A stretch of 64,000 bases of DNA from positions 310,001-374,000 of the forward strand of contig NZ_RBXA01000003.1 in assembly GCF_003634755.1 (NCBI RefSeq), read 5' to 3'. Position 1 is the stretch's first letter, and each line of letters begins with the position of its first letter. This document shows, piece after piece, positions 46,661-56,157 of the stretch. A program made the translations under genes and the position numbers. The notes beneath the pieces are model-generated. The model worked only from the letters and a program-made list of their open reading frames with translations. It had not been told where the DNA came from and searched no databases. Source of the stretch: Flavobacterium limicola (GTDB taxonomy: Bacteria > Bacteroidota > Bacteroidia > Flavobacteriales > Flavobacteriaceae).

Positions 46661-48103
46661 ATGAGAAAAAAAATATTTTTTATAACTAACAGACTTTCGT
46701 TTATTGTTCTTTTTTTATTGCTTTTTGTTTCTTGTGGAGTAAAGCAAACAAAAACAATTGTGTCTGCTGATCCTTGGAAAACGATGCAGCATATAATTGA
46801 TAGTGTAAAGGTGCCTTCTTTTGGGGATAAAACATATGTAATTACTGATTTTGGTGCTCAGTCTGGAGGTGTTTTCGACAATACTCAGGCATTTAAAAAA
46901 GCAATTCAACATTGTAGTAAAAACGGTGGCGGTAAAGTTTTAGTTCCATCCGGAAAATATTTCACCGGTCCGATACATTTAGAAGATAATGTAAACCTTC
47001 ATTTGCAAGAAGGCGCTGAAATTTTGTTTAGCACAAATTCAGCTGACTATCCGATAGTACATACATCATGGGAAGGAACGGAACTGATGAATTACTCTCC
47101 TTTAATATATGCTTACCAAAAAACTAATGTTGCGGTAACGGGAAAAGGAATATTAAACGGTCAATCCAATAATGAAAATTGGTGGTGGTGGTGTTCTAAA
47201 AAAGAATACGGTTGGAAAGAAGGGAAGCCTAATCAGAACGATCCTCTCAATCGATTGCGTCTTATTGCCATGGCTGAGGAAGGAGTGCCTGTTTCGGAAC
47301 GTGTTTTTGGTGAGGGACATTATTTAAGACCAAATTTTGTAGAGTTTTTTGATTGTAAAAATGTTCTTCTAAAGGATGTGAAAATTGTGAATGCGCCATT
47401 TTGGGTTGTTCATCCTATAAAATCTTCGAATGTCATAATTGACGGAATAACGGTTGAAAGCCACGGTCCTAATAATGACGGATGTGATCCGGAATATTCT
47501 AAAAATGTAATCATAAAAAACTGCACTTTCAATACTGGAGATGACTGTATCGCTATAAAATCTGGAAGGGATGCTGATGGTAGGCGTGTTGCTATGAAAA
47601 GTGAAAATATTGTTGTGCAAAACTGTAAAATGATTGATGGTCATGGCGGGGTTGTAATTGGAAGTGAAATTTCGGGTGGAGTAAGAAATGTTTTTGTGGA
47701 GAATTGTATTATGGACAGTCCAAACCTTGATAGAGCAATTAGAATTAAAACAAACTCCAACAGAGGTGGACTCATCGAGAATGTATACGTAAGAAATTTA
47801 GAAGTCGGTCAGGTCAAAGAGGCTGTTTTGAAATTGAATATGTTTTATGAAGTCTATGGCGCTAAACCAGGGACATTTATACCTCAAATACAAAATATTT
47901 TTCTAGAAAATATAACGGTAAAAGATGGTGGAATGTATGGTATCTTGGCAAAAGGCTATAAAGGATCACCTATCAAAAATGTTACTTTAAAAAAAGTAAA
48001 AATTATTAAAGTAAAAGAAGCATATTCTATCGAAAACCTGGAAGGTCTTATATTAATCGATACGTATATCAACGGGGTACTTGCGGAAAGCCCTAAAAAT
48101 TGA
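46661..48103 (+). CDS. Polygalacturonase-like glycoside hydrolase GH28, lipoprotein
   Basis: Starting at MRKKIFF (46661) the protein has 480 residues and a lipoprotein signal (LLLFVSCGVKQ). An in-frame TTG at 46577 overlaps the operator and is not the start. The right-handed beta-helix domain has all GH28 motifs: NNDGCDPEYS, NTGDDCIAIKSG, GHGGVVIGSE and RAIRIKTN, with the three catalytic Asp residues. It hydrolyses alpha-1,4-galacturonan, probably at the cell surface or in the periplasm. It lies 43 bp upstream of susC and leads the operon. Confidence 0.94.
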   Translation: MRKKIFFITNRLSFIVLFLLLFVSCGVKQTKTIVSADPWKTMQHIIDSVKVPSFGDKTYVITDFGAQSGGVFDNTQAFKKAIQHCSKNGGGKVLVPSGKYFTGPIHLEDNVNLHLQEGAEILFSTNSADYPIVHTSWEGTELMNYSPLIYAYQKTNVAVTGKGILNGQSNNENWWWWCSKKEYGWKEGKPNQNDPLNRLRLIAMAEEGVPVSERVFGEGHYLRPNFVEFFDCKNVLLKDVKIVNAPFWVVHPIKSSNVIIDGITVESHGPNNDGCDPEYSKNVIIKNCTFNTGDDCIAIKSGRDADGRRVAMKSENIVVQNCKMIDGHGGVVIGSEISGGVRNVFVENCIMDSPNLDRAIRIKTNSNRGGLIENVYVRNLEVGQVKEAVLKLNMFYEVYGAKPGTFIPQIQNIFLENITVKDGGMYGILAKGYKGSPIKNVTLKKVKIIKVKEAYSIENLEGLILIDTYINGVLAESPKN

Positions 48104-48146
48104 ATTAAACTATTATCTATATACTAACTAACCAAATAATTAAATT

Positions 48147-51100
48147 ATGAATTTCAGACATTTATTAAAAAAAGGCTCAATATGCTGCTTTGCCTTTTTC
48201 TTTTTACTGAGCCTGTTCACGGGTCAGGAAATGAAGGCTCAGCAGACTTCAACAATTAGCGGTATAATCACTGATGCCGCAGGTTTAACTTTACCCGGAG
48301 TAAATGTTATTGAAAAAGGAACTCAAAACAATGCGGTAACTGATATTGATGGAAATTTTACTTTGAAACTATCAAATGCCAAAGCTATTTTACAGATTAG
48401 CTTTATAGGCTTTGAGACGCAAGAAATTAATGTTGCAGGTAAAAATAACATAAAAGTAGCACTTCTAGAGCAATCTCAAACTTTACAAGAAGTTGTAGTT
48501 GTAGGTTATGGATCGGTTAAAAAAACGGATTTGACAGGTTCTGTAAGTACATTAGATGCTAAAACAATTACAGAAAGAAGTACTACTAACGCATTAGAAG
48601 GAATTCAAGGGAATGTTGCCGGAGTTCAAATTAATGCTTCAACGGGTCGTATTGGGGACCCTTTTACTATTTCAATTAGAGGAAAAAGTACAATGAGCGG
48701 CGAAGCTTCACCTTTATTTGTGGTTGATGGAGTGCCTACTGATGGGATTGACTTTTTGAATCCGCAAGATATTGCCCGAATTGACATTTTGAAAGATGCC
48801 TCATCTACAGCAATTTATGGATCACGTGGTACAAATGGTGTCGTGATTGTAACAACAAAAGGAGGGAGTACTGTAAAATCAAGCATGTCGGTTTCTTTTG
48901 ATTCTTATATTGGAGGAAAAGAAGTGGCACGATTACCTAGAATGATGGATGGTCAAAAATGGTGGTTGTATCATCAAGCAGCCTATTTACCAACGGCGAA
49001 AAAAGATCCTATTACCGGAACAGTTACTGCATCTATTTTAGATGCGACTGTACTTGGAACTCAAAACACATTGTTAGGAACCAGAGTAGTAAATAACGAT
49101 ACATTTGATTGGTATGATGCTGTATTAAAATCCGGTATTCAAAAAAATAATTATTTGTCAATTGCAGGTCGTAGTGACAATGGATTGTCTTATAATTTAG
49201 CTATAGGTGTTCAAGGTGAAACTGGAAACGTAGACAACGAATCATTAGATAAATACAGTTTTAAAGTAGGCTTGACTCATAAAGTAAATGATAAATTTAC
49301 TGTTGGAACTAATTTAACACTTGCTAAAACTGAACAAGAATTAGGGAGTGCTTTAGCAATGCAAGAGGCTTTTAGATTAAGTCCGTTTTATACGCCATAC
49401 GATTTAAATGGAAATTTATTTCCACTACCAGGTAAATTAACAGATGCAACAGGTGCATTTTTGATTAATAAAACAAGTACGTACAATCCGTTGTTAGAAA
49501 TTGCTAATAGCACTAATTCAATCAACAGATGGAATGGTGTAGGGAATTTATTTGTGGAATATAAACCAATCACTTGGCTTACCTTAAGGTCATCATACGC
49601 AGTTGGATATGATCAATTTAAAAACGGAAAATCTTGGGGAGCTTTGACTAATACAGGTGTAGCTAATAGAAATTTACCTTCGGCTTCTATTTACGAAGAA
49701 GAGAATTTTAATTCTACTTTTGACAATCAGTTTACTATTAATTATGATTTGAATAAAGATCATTCCTTTACTTTATTAGGACTACAAAGTATGTATTATG
49801 ATAAGACAGAAGGAGTATCTGCAAGTTCCACGGATCAGCCATTCGATCTTTCCTATAATAATTTAGGTTCAGGAAAACAATCCACTTTCTTAATGGGTTC
49901 TAGTTTTGTGAAAAGCACATTGCTTTCGTATGCTTTGCGTTTGAATTATAACTTCAAAGGGCGTTATTTATTGACGCTATCAGACAGATGGGATGGGTCT
50001 TCAAAATTCGCTGAAAATAATAAATGGGGATCATTTCCTTCGGCAGCTTTAGCTTGGAGAGTAAGTGATGAAGGTTTTATGAAAAACCAAAAAGCAGTTT
50101 CAGACTTAAAAGCCAGAATTAGTTATGGATTTACAGGTAACAATAAAGTTGCCGAATATTCAACGATAAACAAATTAGATCAACAAACGTATTATGATTT
50201 TAATAATACTACTGCAAATGGATGGTTGCAAGGTTCTCCAGCTAATAAAGAGTTAGGTTGGGAAAAAACAAGAGAATTTAACGTAGGATTAGATTTTGGA
50301 TTCGTTAATAACAGAATTACAGGTAGTTTAGATGTTTATGACAGACTTTCTACAGATTTATTGTTGAAACAAAAATTAGTGGTAGAAAATGGATTCGCTA
50401 CCTATACTAATAATATTGGTTCAGTAAGTAACAAAGGGGTTGAAGTACTTGTAACCACAAAAAATATCAATACTGATTTTGTAAAATGGGAAACGACTTT
50501 TATCTTTTCTGCAAACAAAAACAAAATTGAATCTATTTACGACGATGTGTCTGATGATGTAGGGAATAATTTATTTATTGGTGAATCAATCGATGCGATT
50601 TACAATTATAAATTCACTGGAATCTGGCAAGCTGATCAAAAAGCGGAAGCTGCATCTTTTGGACAAACGGAAGGACAAGCCAGAGTGGAAGACTTAAACG
50701 GAGATGGAAAAATCACCTCTGCGGATAGACAAATTTTAGGGCAGGGAAATCCAGATTGGACAGGAAGTATTTCTACGAAATTAACAGTGGGTAATTTTGA
50801 TTTAGCAGCTTCAGCAATAACTAGTCAAGGTGGTTATGTATACAGTGCATTTCATGCTAACTTTACTAATACAAGTGATAGAGGTCGTCAAAAATCAGAT
50901 ATTAATTGGTATATTCCCGCTAATGATGCTGGTTTGCCAGCTCAAGCTTCAAACCAATATCCAATGGCTCAAAACGAAGGGACGTATTGGAATTCTAATG
51001 GAGTAGGATACTACAGAGACAACTCATTTGTGAAAATTAAAAATATTACTCTAGGATATACTTTTGATAAAAATATCATAGAGAAATTTAAAATGAAGTA

Positions 51101-51242
51101 TTTGCGTTTTTATGTAAATGTTCTAAACCCGTTTGTATTTACTCGTTATGACGGTTATGATCCAGAATGGGCTGCCGCAGGATTCGGTGTAGGACGTGTA
51201 GCATCGATTACTTATCAAATGGGAATGAGTATTAAATTTTAA
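48147..51242 (+). CDS. SusC-like TonB-linked outer-membrane transporter
   Basis: A 1031-residue protein with an N-terminal signal (about residues 1-32), a carboxypeptidase-D-regulatory-like domain (TISGIITDAAGLTLPGVNV, residues 35-115), a plug domain with the SusC box VVVGYGSVKKTDLTGSVS, and a beta-barrel ending in SITYQMGMSIKF with a terminal Phe. It imports oligosaccharides through the outer membrane using TonB energy. With SusD 12 bp downstream and pectinases on both sides, the substrate is likely oligogalacturonide. Confidence 0.97.
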   Translation: MNFRHLLKKGSICCFAFFFLLSLFTGQEMKAQQTSTISGIITDAAGLTLPGVNVIEKGTQNNAVTDIDGNFTLKLSNAKAILQISFIGFETQEINVAGKNNIKVALLEQSQTLQEVVVVGYGSVKKTDLTGSVSTLDAKTITERSTTNALEGIQGNVAGVQINASTGRIGDPFTISIRGKSTMSGEASPLFVVDGVPTDGIDFLNPQDIARIDILKDASSTAIYGSRGTNGVVIVTTKGGSTVKSSMSVSFDSYIGGKEVARLPRMMDGQKWWLYHQAAYLPTAKKDPITGTVTASILDATVLGTQNTLLGTRVVNNDTFDWYDAVLKSGIQKNNYLSIAGRSDNGLSYNLAIGVQGETGNVDNESLDKYSFKVGLTHKVNDKFTVGTNLTLAKTEQELGSALAMQEAFRLSPFYTPYDLNGNLFPLPGKLTDATGAFLINKTSTYNPLLEIANSTNSINRWNGVGNLFVEYKPITWLTLRSSYAVGYDQFKNGKSWGALTNTGVANRNLPSASIYEEENFNSTFDNQFTINYDLNKDHSFTLLGLQSMYYDKTEGVSASSTDQPFDLSYNNLGSGKQSTFLMGSSFVKSTLLSYALRLNYNFKGRYLLTLSDRWDGSSKFAENNKWGSFPSAALAWRVSDEGFMKNQKAVSDLKARISYGFTGNNKVAEYSTINKLDQQTYYDFNNTTANGWLQGSPANKELGWEKTREFNVGLDFGFVNNRITGSLDVYDRLSTDLLLKQKLVVENGFATYTNNIGSVSNKGVEVLVTTKNINTDFVKWETTFIFSANKNKIESIYDDVSDDVGNNLFIGESIDAIYNYKFTGIWQADQKAEAASFGQTEGQARVEDLNGDGKITSADRQILGQGNPDWTGSISTKLTVGNFDLAASAITSQGGYVYSAFHANFTNTSDRGRQKSDINWYIPANDAGLPAQASNQYPMAQNEGTYWNSNGVGYYRDNSFVKIKNITLGYTFDKNIIEKFKMKYLRFYVNVLNPFVFTRYDGYDPEWAAAGFGVGRVASITYQMGMSIKF

Positions 51243-51254
51243 AACAAAATCAAA

Positions 51255-52880
51255 ATGAAAAAAATAATAGTAAGCCTGTCAATAGCTTTATTAACACTAA
51301 GTTCTTGTAGCGATTTCATAGAAGAAGATAATAGATCTAATGCAGAAACGAATGAATATCTTAAGGCATCCGGGTTTGAGTCTTTAATTAATGCAAATTA
51401 TGCGCAATTAAAAGATATTTATGGTGGTGAACCATGGTTATTTGTTGCAGGTACTGATTTATATTCCGAAGGGAGAAATAGAGAACCGATAGAATTGAGT
51501 CAATATACACAACTAACTCCAGCATCTCCAAATGTTGATTACTTATACAGAGAGTGTTATAAAGCGATTCAGAGAGCTAATACGGCATTGTATTATAGTA
51601 CATTAACCGAAAAAACGACCACATTAACAACTCGTATCGGCGAAGTAAAATATTTAAGAGCAAATGCTTATTTCTTGTTGGTGCAAACCTATGGCGGTGT
51701 AAGTTTAGATACGGAATATCATGCTTCACCAGTTCTTTCTTTTGAAAGAAATACCGCTGAAGAAGTCTATACTTTTATTATTAAAGAATTAGAAGAATCA
51801 CTTTCTTTATTACCAGCAGGTGCCTTTACAGGTCGTGTAACTAAAAGAGCTGCACAAGATTTATTAGCAAAAGTACATTTGACAAGAGGATATGAAACTT
51901 TTGGAGCAGCCAGTGATTTTACAATTGCGGCTAAATATGCGGATGAGGCCATTGCAGGAGAAACATTAACGCTTAGTTATAATGATTTATGGTTTCCGTC
52001 TACTACTGCTATAGATATTAATAAAGAAACTATATTCTCAGTTCAGTTCAGCGCTGGTTCTAATAGTTCTAATCCGCAAACCACGGGTAATGGTCAAGCC
52101 AGTTATTTCAGTTCTTATTTAGGAGGTTCAGAAGTGGCTACGAAAGCACCTTACCGATCTTATACTTTATTACCAACGGATTTCGCTATTGGACTATATG
52201 AAAAAGGAGACAAAAGATGGGAAGGAACGTTTATGACACAAGCGTACGCGACTTATTATGATTTTTATACAAAAGCAGACAAAACAGGTTTAACAGTAGC
52301 ACATTTTTACGTCCCAAAATGGATGACAGATGCAGAATTAGCCGCTTATAAACAGGCAAATCCTAAAGCAACAATACATTTATATGGTACTTACGGAACT
52401 TCGGTTACTTTCAGTAATGATTATCAAACGATACCTGTTCGTAAATTCGATGATCCAAAAGCACCTTTTGCCACCAGCGCATCAAGTCCTAGAACAAGTA
52501 CACGTGATTTTGTGGTTTCAAGATTAGCGGATACCTATTTGATTGCTGCCGAAGCTTATTTGCGCACCGATCCGGCAACTGGATTGGCAAGGCTTAACGA
52601 AGTAAGAAGAAGAGCTGGTGTTGTAGCTGCTACAAGCGGGCAGTTAAATATTGATTATATTTTAGATGAAAGAGCAAGAGAAATGATTGGAGAATATAAC
52701 CGTTGGTTCGATTTGAAACGTACCGGAAAATTGATTGAAAGAGCGTCTTTGTACAATCCAAAAATCAAAGCTTCAAACTTTGACGGAGCTAATGGAGAGA
52801 AGAAAATCTTAAGACCAATTCCACAGGAAGCATTAGATTTGAATCAAAATAAAAGTTACCCACAGAATCCTGCGTACTAA
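51255..52880 (+). CDS. SusD-like surface glycan-binding lipoprotein
   Basis: A 541-residue RagB/SusD protein with a lipobox (LTLSSCSDFIEE), the TPR-like helical N-half with LRANAYFLLVQTYGGV, and the conserved C-terminal block RLNEVRRRAGV...ILDERAREMIGEYNRWFDLKRTGKL, ending in PIPQEALDLN and NPAY. It forms the lid of the SusC channel and binds pectic oligosaccharides. A strong terminator follows. Confidence 0.96.
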   Translation: MKKIIVSLSIALLTLSSCSDFIEEDNRSNAETNEYLKASGFESLINANYAQLKDIYGGEPWLFVAGTDLYSEGRNREPIELSQYTQLTPASPNVDYLYRECYKAIQRANTALYYSTLTEKTTTLTTRIGEVKYLRANAYFLLVQTYGGVSLDTEYHASPVLSFERNTAEEVYTFIIKELEESLSLLPAGAFTGRVTKRAAQDLLAKVHLTRGYETFGAASDFTIAAKYADEAIAGETLTLSYNDLWFPSTTAIDINKETIFSVQFSAGSNSSNPQTTGNGQASYFSSYLGGSEVATKAPYRSYTLLPTDFAIGLYEKGDKRWEGTFMTQAYATYYDFYTKADKTGLTVAHFYVPKWMTDAELAAYKQANPKATIHLYGTYGTSVTFSNDYQTIPVRKFDDPKAPFATSASSPRTSTRDFVVSRLADTYLIAAEAYLRTDPATGLARLNEVRRRAGVVAATSGQLNIDYILDERAREMIGEYNRWFDLKRTGKLIERASLYNPKIKASNFDGANGEKKILRPIPQEALDLNQNKSYPQNPAY

Positions 52881-52920
52881 ATAATAAAATTAGTTTTTGG
52901 TTGAATTTTTTGAGTTTGTT

Positions 52921-52958
52921 AAAAAAGGGGCTTGATTGGTTTATCAAGCTCCTTTTTT
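52921..52958 (+). terminator. Terminator after susD
   Basis: AAAAAAGGgGCTTGAT and ATCAAGCtCCTTTTTT form a 16-bp stem with one G-T pair and a six-base loop, ending in a T run. Confidence 0.9.
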
Positions 52959-52994
52959 CATAAGGAATACATTTAATCCGTTATTTTAAATAAA

Positions 52995-53933
52995 ATGATA
53001 AAACCCTGCTGTCTCATTTTGATTTTATTTACAAATTTGCTTCATTCACAGATTCAATTTAATAGTGATACTTCATATACAGTGCAAAGCACTTTTGATA
53101 AAGACAAAATCAAGTTTCCCTTTATTGAAATCGTTAAGGAACAAAAATATGAAAGTGTGAGTCAGATACAGGAATTGGTTTATAAAAAAACGGAGACAAG
53201 GGAACTGCATTTAGATGCCTATTTTAAAAAAGGGAATTCATTAAAACCAGCGGTAGTATTAATTCATGGTGGCGGATGGAAATCAGGGAATAAATCACAG
53301 ATGAAATTTTTAGCACAAGAAATCGCTTCAAGAGGATATTCTTGTTTTGCTGTAGAATACAGATTATCTCCGGAAGCAGCATATCCAGCAGCAATTTTTG
53401 ATGTAAAAGAAGCCATTAAGTACATTAAAACGAATGCTAAAAATTTTAATGCAGATCCAAGCAGATTTGCTGTGTTAGGCTGTTCTTCAGGCGGACAAAT
53501 GGCGGCTTTGATTGGGACGACAAATGATAATCTAGAATTTGAAGATCAAAAAAGTGATTTTAACCAAAACGCAAATGTGCAAGCCATTATAGATATGGAT
53601 GGTATTCTCGCTTTTAAACATCCGGAATCTCAAGAAGGGAAAGTTGCCGGTGAATGGTTAGGCGGAACTTTTGAAGAAAAACCGGACATTTGGAAGCACG
53701 CTTCAGCCTTGACACATACGGCCAAAAATACTCCGCCCGTATTATTTATAAACAGTGATATGGTGCGTTTTCATGCAGGACGAGAGGATATGATTGCCAT
53801 TTTGAAGCAAAACGGAATTTATAATGAAACTAAAGAATTACCAAATGCACCACATTCCTTTTGGTTTTTCCATCCCTGGTTCGAAAAAATTGTAACAGAT
53901 ACAACTGATTTTTTAGATAGAATTTTAAAATAA
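52995..53933 (+). CDS. Secreted alpha/beta-hydrolase/esterase
   Basis: A 312-residue protein with a short signal peptide (about residues 1-19). The hydrolase motifs are LIHGGGWKSGN (oxyanion hole), VLGCSSGGQMAAL (nucleophile Ser), an Asp near FINSDMVRFH and a His in NAPHSFWFF. The BD-FAE/lipase-3-like family includes pectin acetyl and methyl esterases. It begins a run of pectin genes (52995-60365) with short spacings, 5 bp before the DUF4861 gene. It is only moderately similar to the esterase at 33046. Confidence 0.85.
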   Translation: MIKPCCLILILFTNLLHSQIQFNSDTSYTVQSTFDKDKIKFPFIEIVKEQKYESVSQIQELVYKKTETRELHLDAYFKKGNSLKPAVVLIHGGGWKSGNKSQMKFLAQEIASRGYSCFAVEYRLSPEAAYPAAIFDVKEAIKYIKTNAKNFNADPSRFAVLGCSSGGQMAALIGTTNDNLEFEDQKSDFNQNANVQAIIDMDGILAFKHPESQEGKVAGEWLGGTFEEKPDIWKHASALTHTAKNTPPVLFINSDMVRFHAGREDMIAILKQNGIYNETKELPNAPHSFWFFHPWFEKIVTDTTDFLDRILK

Positions 53934-53938
53934 AAAAG

Positions 53939-54895
53939 ATGAAAACAGTAAAAATAATAGCTTGCTTTACGTTGCTTGGAGTATTAAATAGTCAAGCCCA
54001 AAAAAAGAATGATGCAAAAACCTATGCTGAAATCTCCGTAAAGGAAGGTGGCAAATGGGAAGGTCGAAAATACATTGGTGGGACTTTCAAAAATGTTGAA
54101 AAACTCAAATTAGCTCCGGAACATACTGATCATTCGTTTGATATTCGCTATGAAGGTCCGGGTTGGGAAAGCAACAAAATTGGATACCGATTGTATCTGG
54201 ACTGGAGAAATGCTATTGATATTTTTGGAAAAAAAACCGAAGCGATCATTCTTCCGCAAGTTGGTCAGGATGGTTTTGATTCCTACCACGAAATGAGCGA
54301 TTGGGGTTCGGATATTTTAAAAGCTGGAAAAGGAATCGGAATTGGTTCCATCGATAGGTATTTAAATAAACAAAGATTACACTTTTATGAAGTGGATTCG
54401 ACCATTGCCAAAGTGGAAAACAAAGTGAAATCGTCCGGTGTGAAAATTAATTATTACGGATGGAAATCAGCTTCGGATAAAATTGATTTCACTTCAGAAT
54501 TAACTATTAATCCTGATCAGCGTTATACCAAACACACTATTCAAGCCTCACAAGCAATTGCTGGGATTTGTACCGGAATTGTAAAACAAAAAAACACCGA
54601 AGTACTTAAAAAAGTAAGCCGAAACAAAAAATGGGCTTACTTAGCTACTTATGGTGCACAGACTTTGGTACCAGATAAATTGGGGATGGCTATTTTCTAT
54701 GAAATCAAAACCATCGAATCTGAAGTGGATGCTGAATTTGACCACCTTTTGATTTTTAAACCAACAACAAAATGCACTTCTTTTTATTTTTTAGGGGCAT
54801 GGGAACAAGAAGTAAACGGGATTAAATCCAAGGAAGATTTCGTAAAATACTTAGATGAAAAATTAGCCCTTTTGAATAAAAAAAGAAAAATGTAA
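53939..54895 (+). CDS. DUF4861-type secreted protein of pectin loci
   Basis: A 318-residue protein with a signal peptide (about residues 1-20, ending LNSQAQ). Blocks such as FDIRYEGPGWESNKIGYRLYLDWRN and DSYHEMSDWGSDILKAGKGIGIG match what I know as DUF4861, a family found in polysaccharide-utilisation loci for pectin. No catalytic function is firmly established from sequence; a beta-sandwich carbohydrate-active role is likely. It is packed between an esterase and a GH105 gene. Confidence 0.85.
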   Translation: MKTVKIIACFTLLGVLNSQAQKKNDAKTYAEISVKEGGKWEGRKYIGGTFKNVEKLKLAPEHTDHSFDIRYEGPGWESNKIGYRLYLDWRNAIDIFGKKTEAIILPQVGQDGFDSYHEMSDWGSDILKAGKGIGIGSIDRYLNKQRLHFYEVDSTIAKVENKVKSSGVKINYYGWKSASDKIDFTSELTINPDQRYTKHTIQASQAIAGICTGIVKQKNTEVLKKVSRNKKWAYLATYGAQTLVPDKLGMAIFYEIKTIESEVDAEFDHLLIFKPTTKCTSFYFLGAWEQEVNGIKSKEDFVKYLDEKLALLNKKRKM

Positions 54896-54918
54896 TCCTT
54901 TACTATTACAATCCTACT

Positions 54919-56115
54919 ATGAAAAACAACATTTTAAAACCACTAATAGCAGTCCTTTTAATCGCTTTTGTTTCATTGCAAATCAACGCACAAAAGGACC
55001 AAACAATTTCAAAAAAATTAAAATGGTCGGAGCGAATGGCTTTGTCAATCATGATGCAACACAAAGAATCCTATATGATAGATGATGCCACTACCCCAAA
55101 ATGGGATTATGTGCATGGTTTAGTGTTGACCTCTTTTGATGAATTGAACAAAAAACATCCAAACCAAAAATACAGTGCGTATAGTAAAACATACGTTGAT
55201 AAACTGGTTCAGGAAGATGGTACGATTGACACATATAAATTAGATACCTACAACATAGATATGGTTGTTGCCGGTCGCTTATTATTTGATTTGTATGCAA
55301 CTACCAAAGAGGCCAAATATCTCAGTGCACTTCAAACACTACGAAAACAAATTGAAGAGCAACCTAGAACAGCCAGTGGCGGTTTTTGGCACAAGAAGAT
55401 CTACCCAAACCAGATGTGGCTGGATGGCTTGTATATGGGAGAACCTTTTTATGCGCAATACACCGTAACCTTCGAAGACGGAAAAAACTTGGATGATATC
55501 GCCAAACAATTTGAATTGATTCAAAAAAACGCTCGCGATTCAAAAACAGGATTGTTTTATCATGGTTGGGATGAGAGCAAACAAATGCCTTGGGCAAACA
55601 AAACAACCGGAACTTCCCCTAATTTTTGGTCGCGTTCTTTGGGTTGGTATGCAATGGCTCTTGTAGATGTATTGGATTATTTTCCAAAAGACCATCCCAA
55701 GCAAAAAGAATTAGTGAGTTACTTGAATCAATTAGCCAATACTTTAGTGAAGTTTCAGGATAAATCGGGACTTTGGTACCAAGTTACAGACAAAGGTGCC
55801 GTGGGCGGAAACTACTTGGAAGCCTCAGGAACTGCAATGTTTACGTATGCTTTTGCAAAAGCGGTGAACAAAGGGTATTTGCCAAAGAAATTCAAAACTG
55901 CGGCTAAAAAAGCATTTTCAGGTATGACAAAACACTTAATTAAGGTTGGTAAAAATGGTGAAGTTACCATTACACAAGCCTGTGCGGTAGCAGGTTTAGG
56001 AGGTAATCCATATCGTGATGGCTCTTTTGAATATTATGTAAATGAAAGAAAAAAAGACAACGACCCAAAAGCTACTGGACCTTTTATTTTAGCGGCTTTA
56101 GAGTTGAATAAATAA
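54919..56115 (+). CDS. GH105 unsaturated galacturonyl/rhamnogalacturonyl hydrolase
   Basis: A 398-residue protein with a signal peptide (ending SLQINAQ) and the (alpha/alpha)6-barrel motifs of GH88/GH105: WDYVHGLVL, YNIDMVVAGRLL, the catalytic Asp in MWLDGLYMGEPF, and PNFWSRSLGWYAMALVDVL. It removes the 4,5-unsaturated uronate left by pectate lyases and gives the substrate for KdgF/KduI. It is probably periplasmic. The gene is 23 bp after the DUF4861 gene. Confidence 0.93.
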   Translation: MKNNILKPLIAVLLIAFVSLQINAQKDQTISKKLKWSERMALSIMMQHKESYMIDDATTPKWDYVHGLVLTSFDELNKKHPNQKYSAYSKTYVDKLVQEDGTIDTYKLDTYNIDMVVAGRLLFDLYATTKEAKYLSALQTLRKQIEEQPRTASGGFWHKKIYPNQMWLDGLYMGEPFYAQYTVTFEDGKNLDDIAKQFELIQKNARDSKTGLFYHGWDESKQMPWANKTTGTSPNFWSRSLGWYAMALVDVLDYFPKDHPKQKELVSYLNQLANTLVKFQDKSGLWYQVTDKGAVGGNYLEASGTAMFTYAFAKAVNKGYLPKKFKTAAKKAFSGMTKHLIKVGKNGEVTITQACAVAGLGGNPYRDGSFEYYVNERKKDNDPKATGPFILAALELNK

Positions 56116-56157
56116 ACTTGAATTTATAAGTAAAATTGTTTCCTAAAAGTTTAAAAA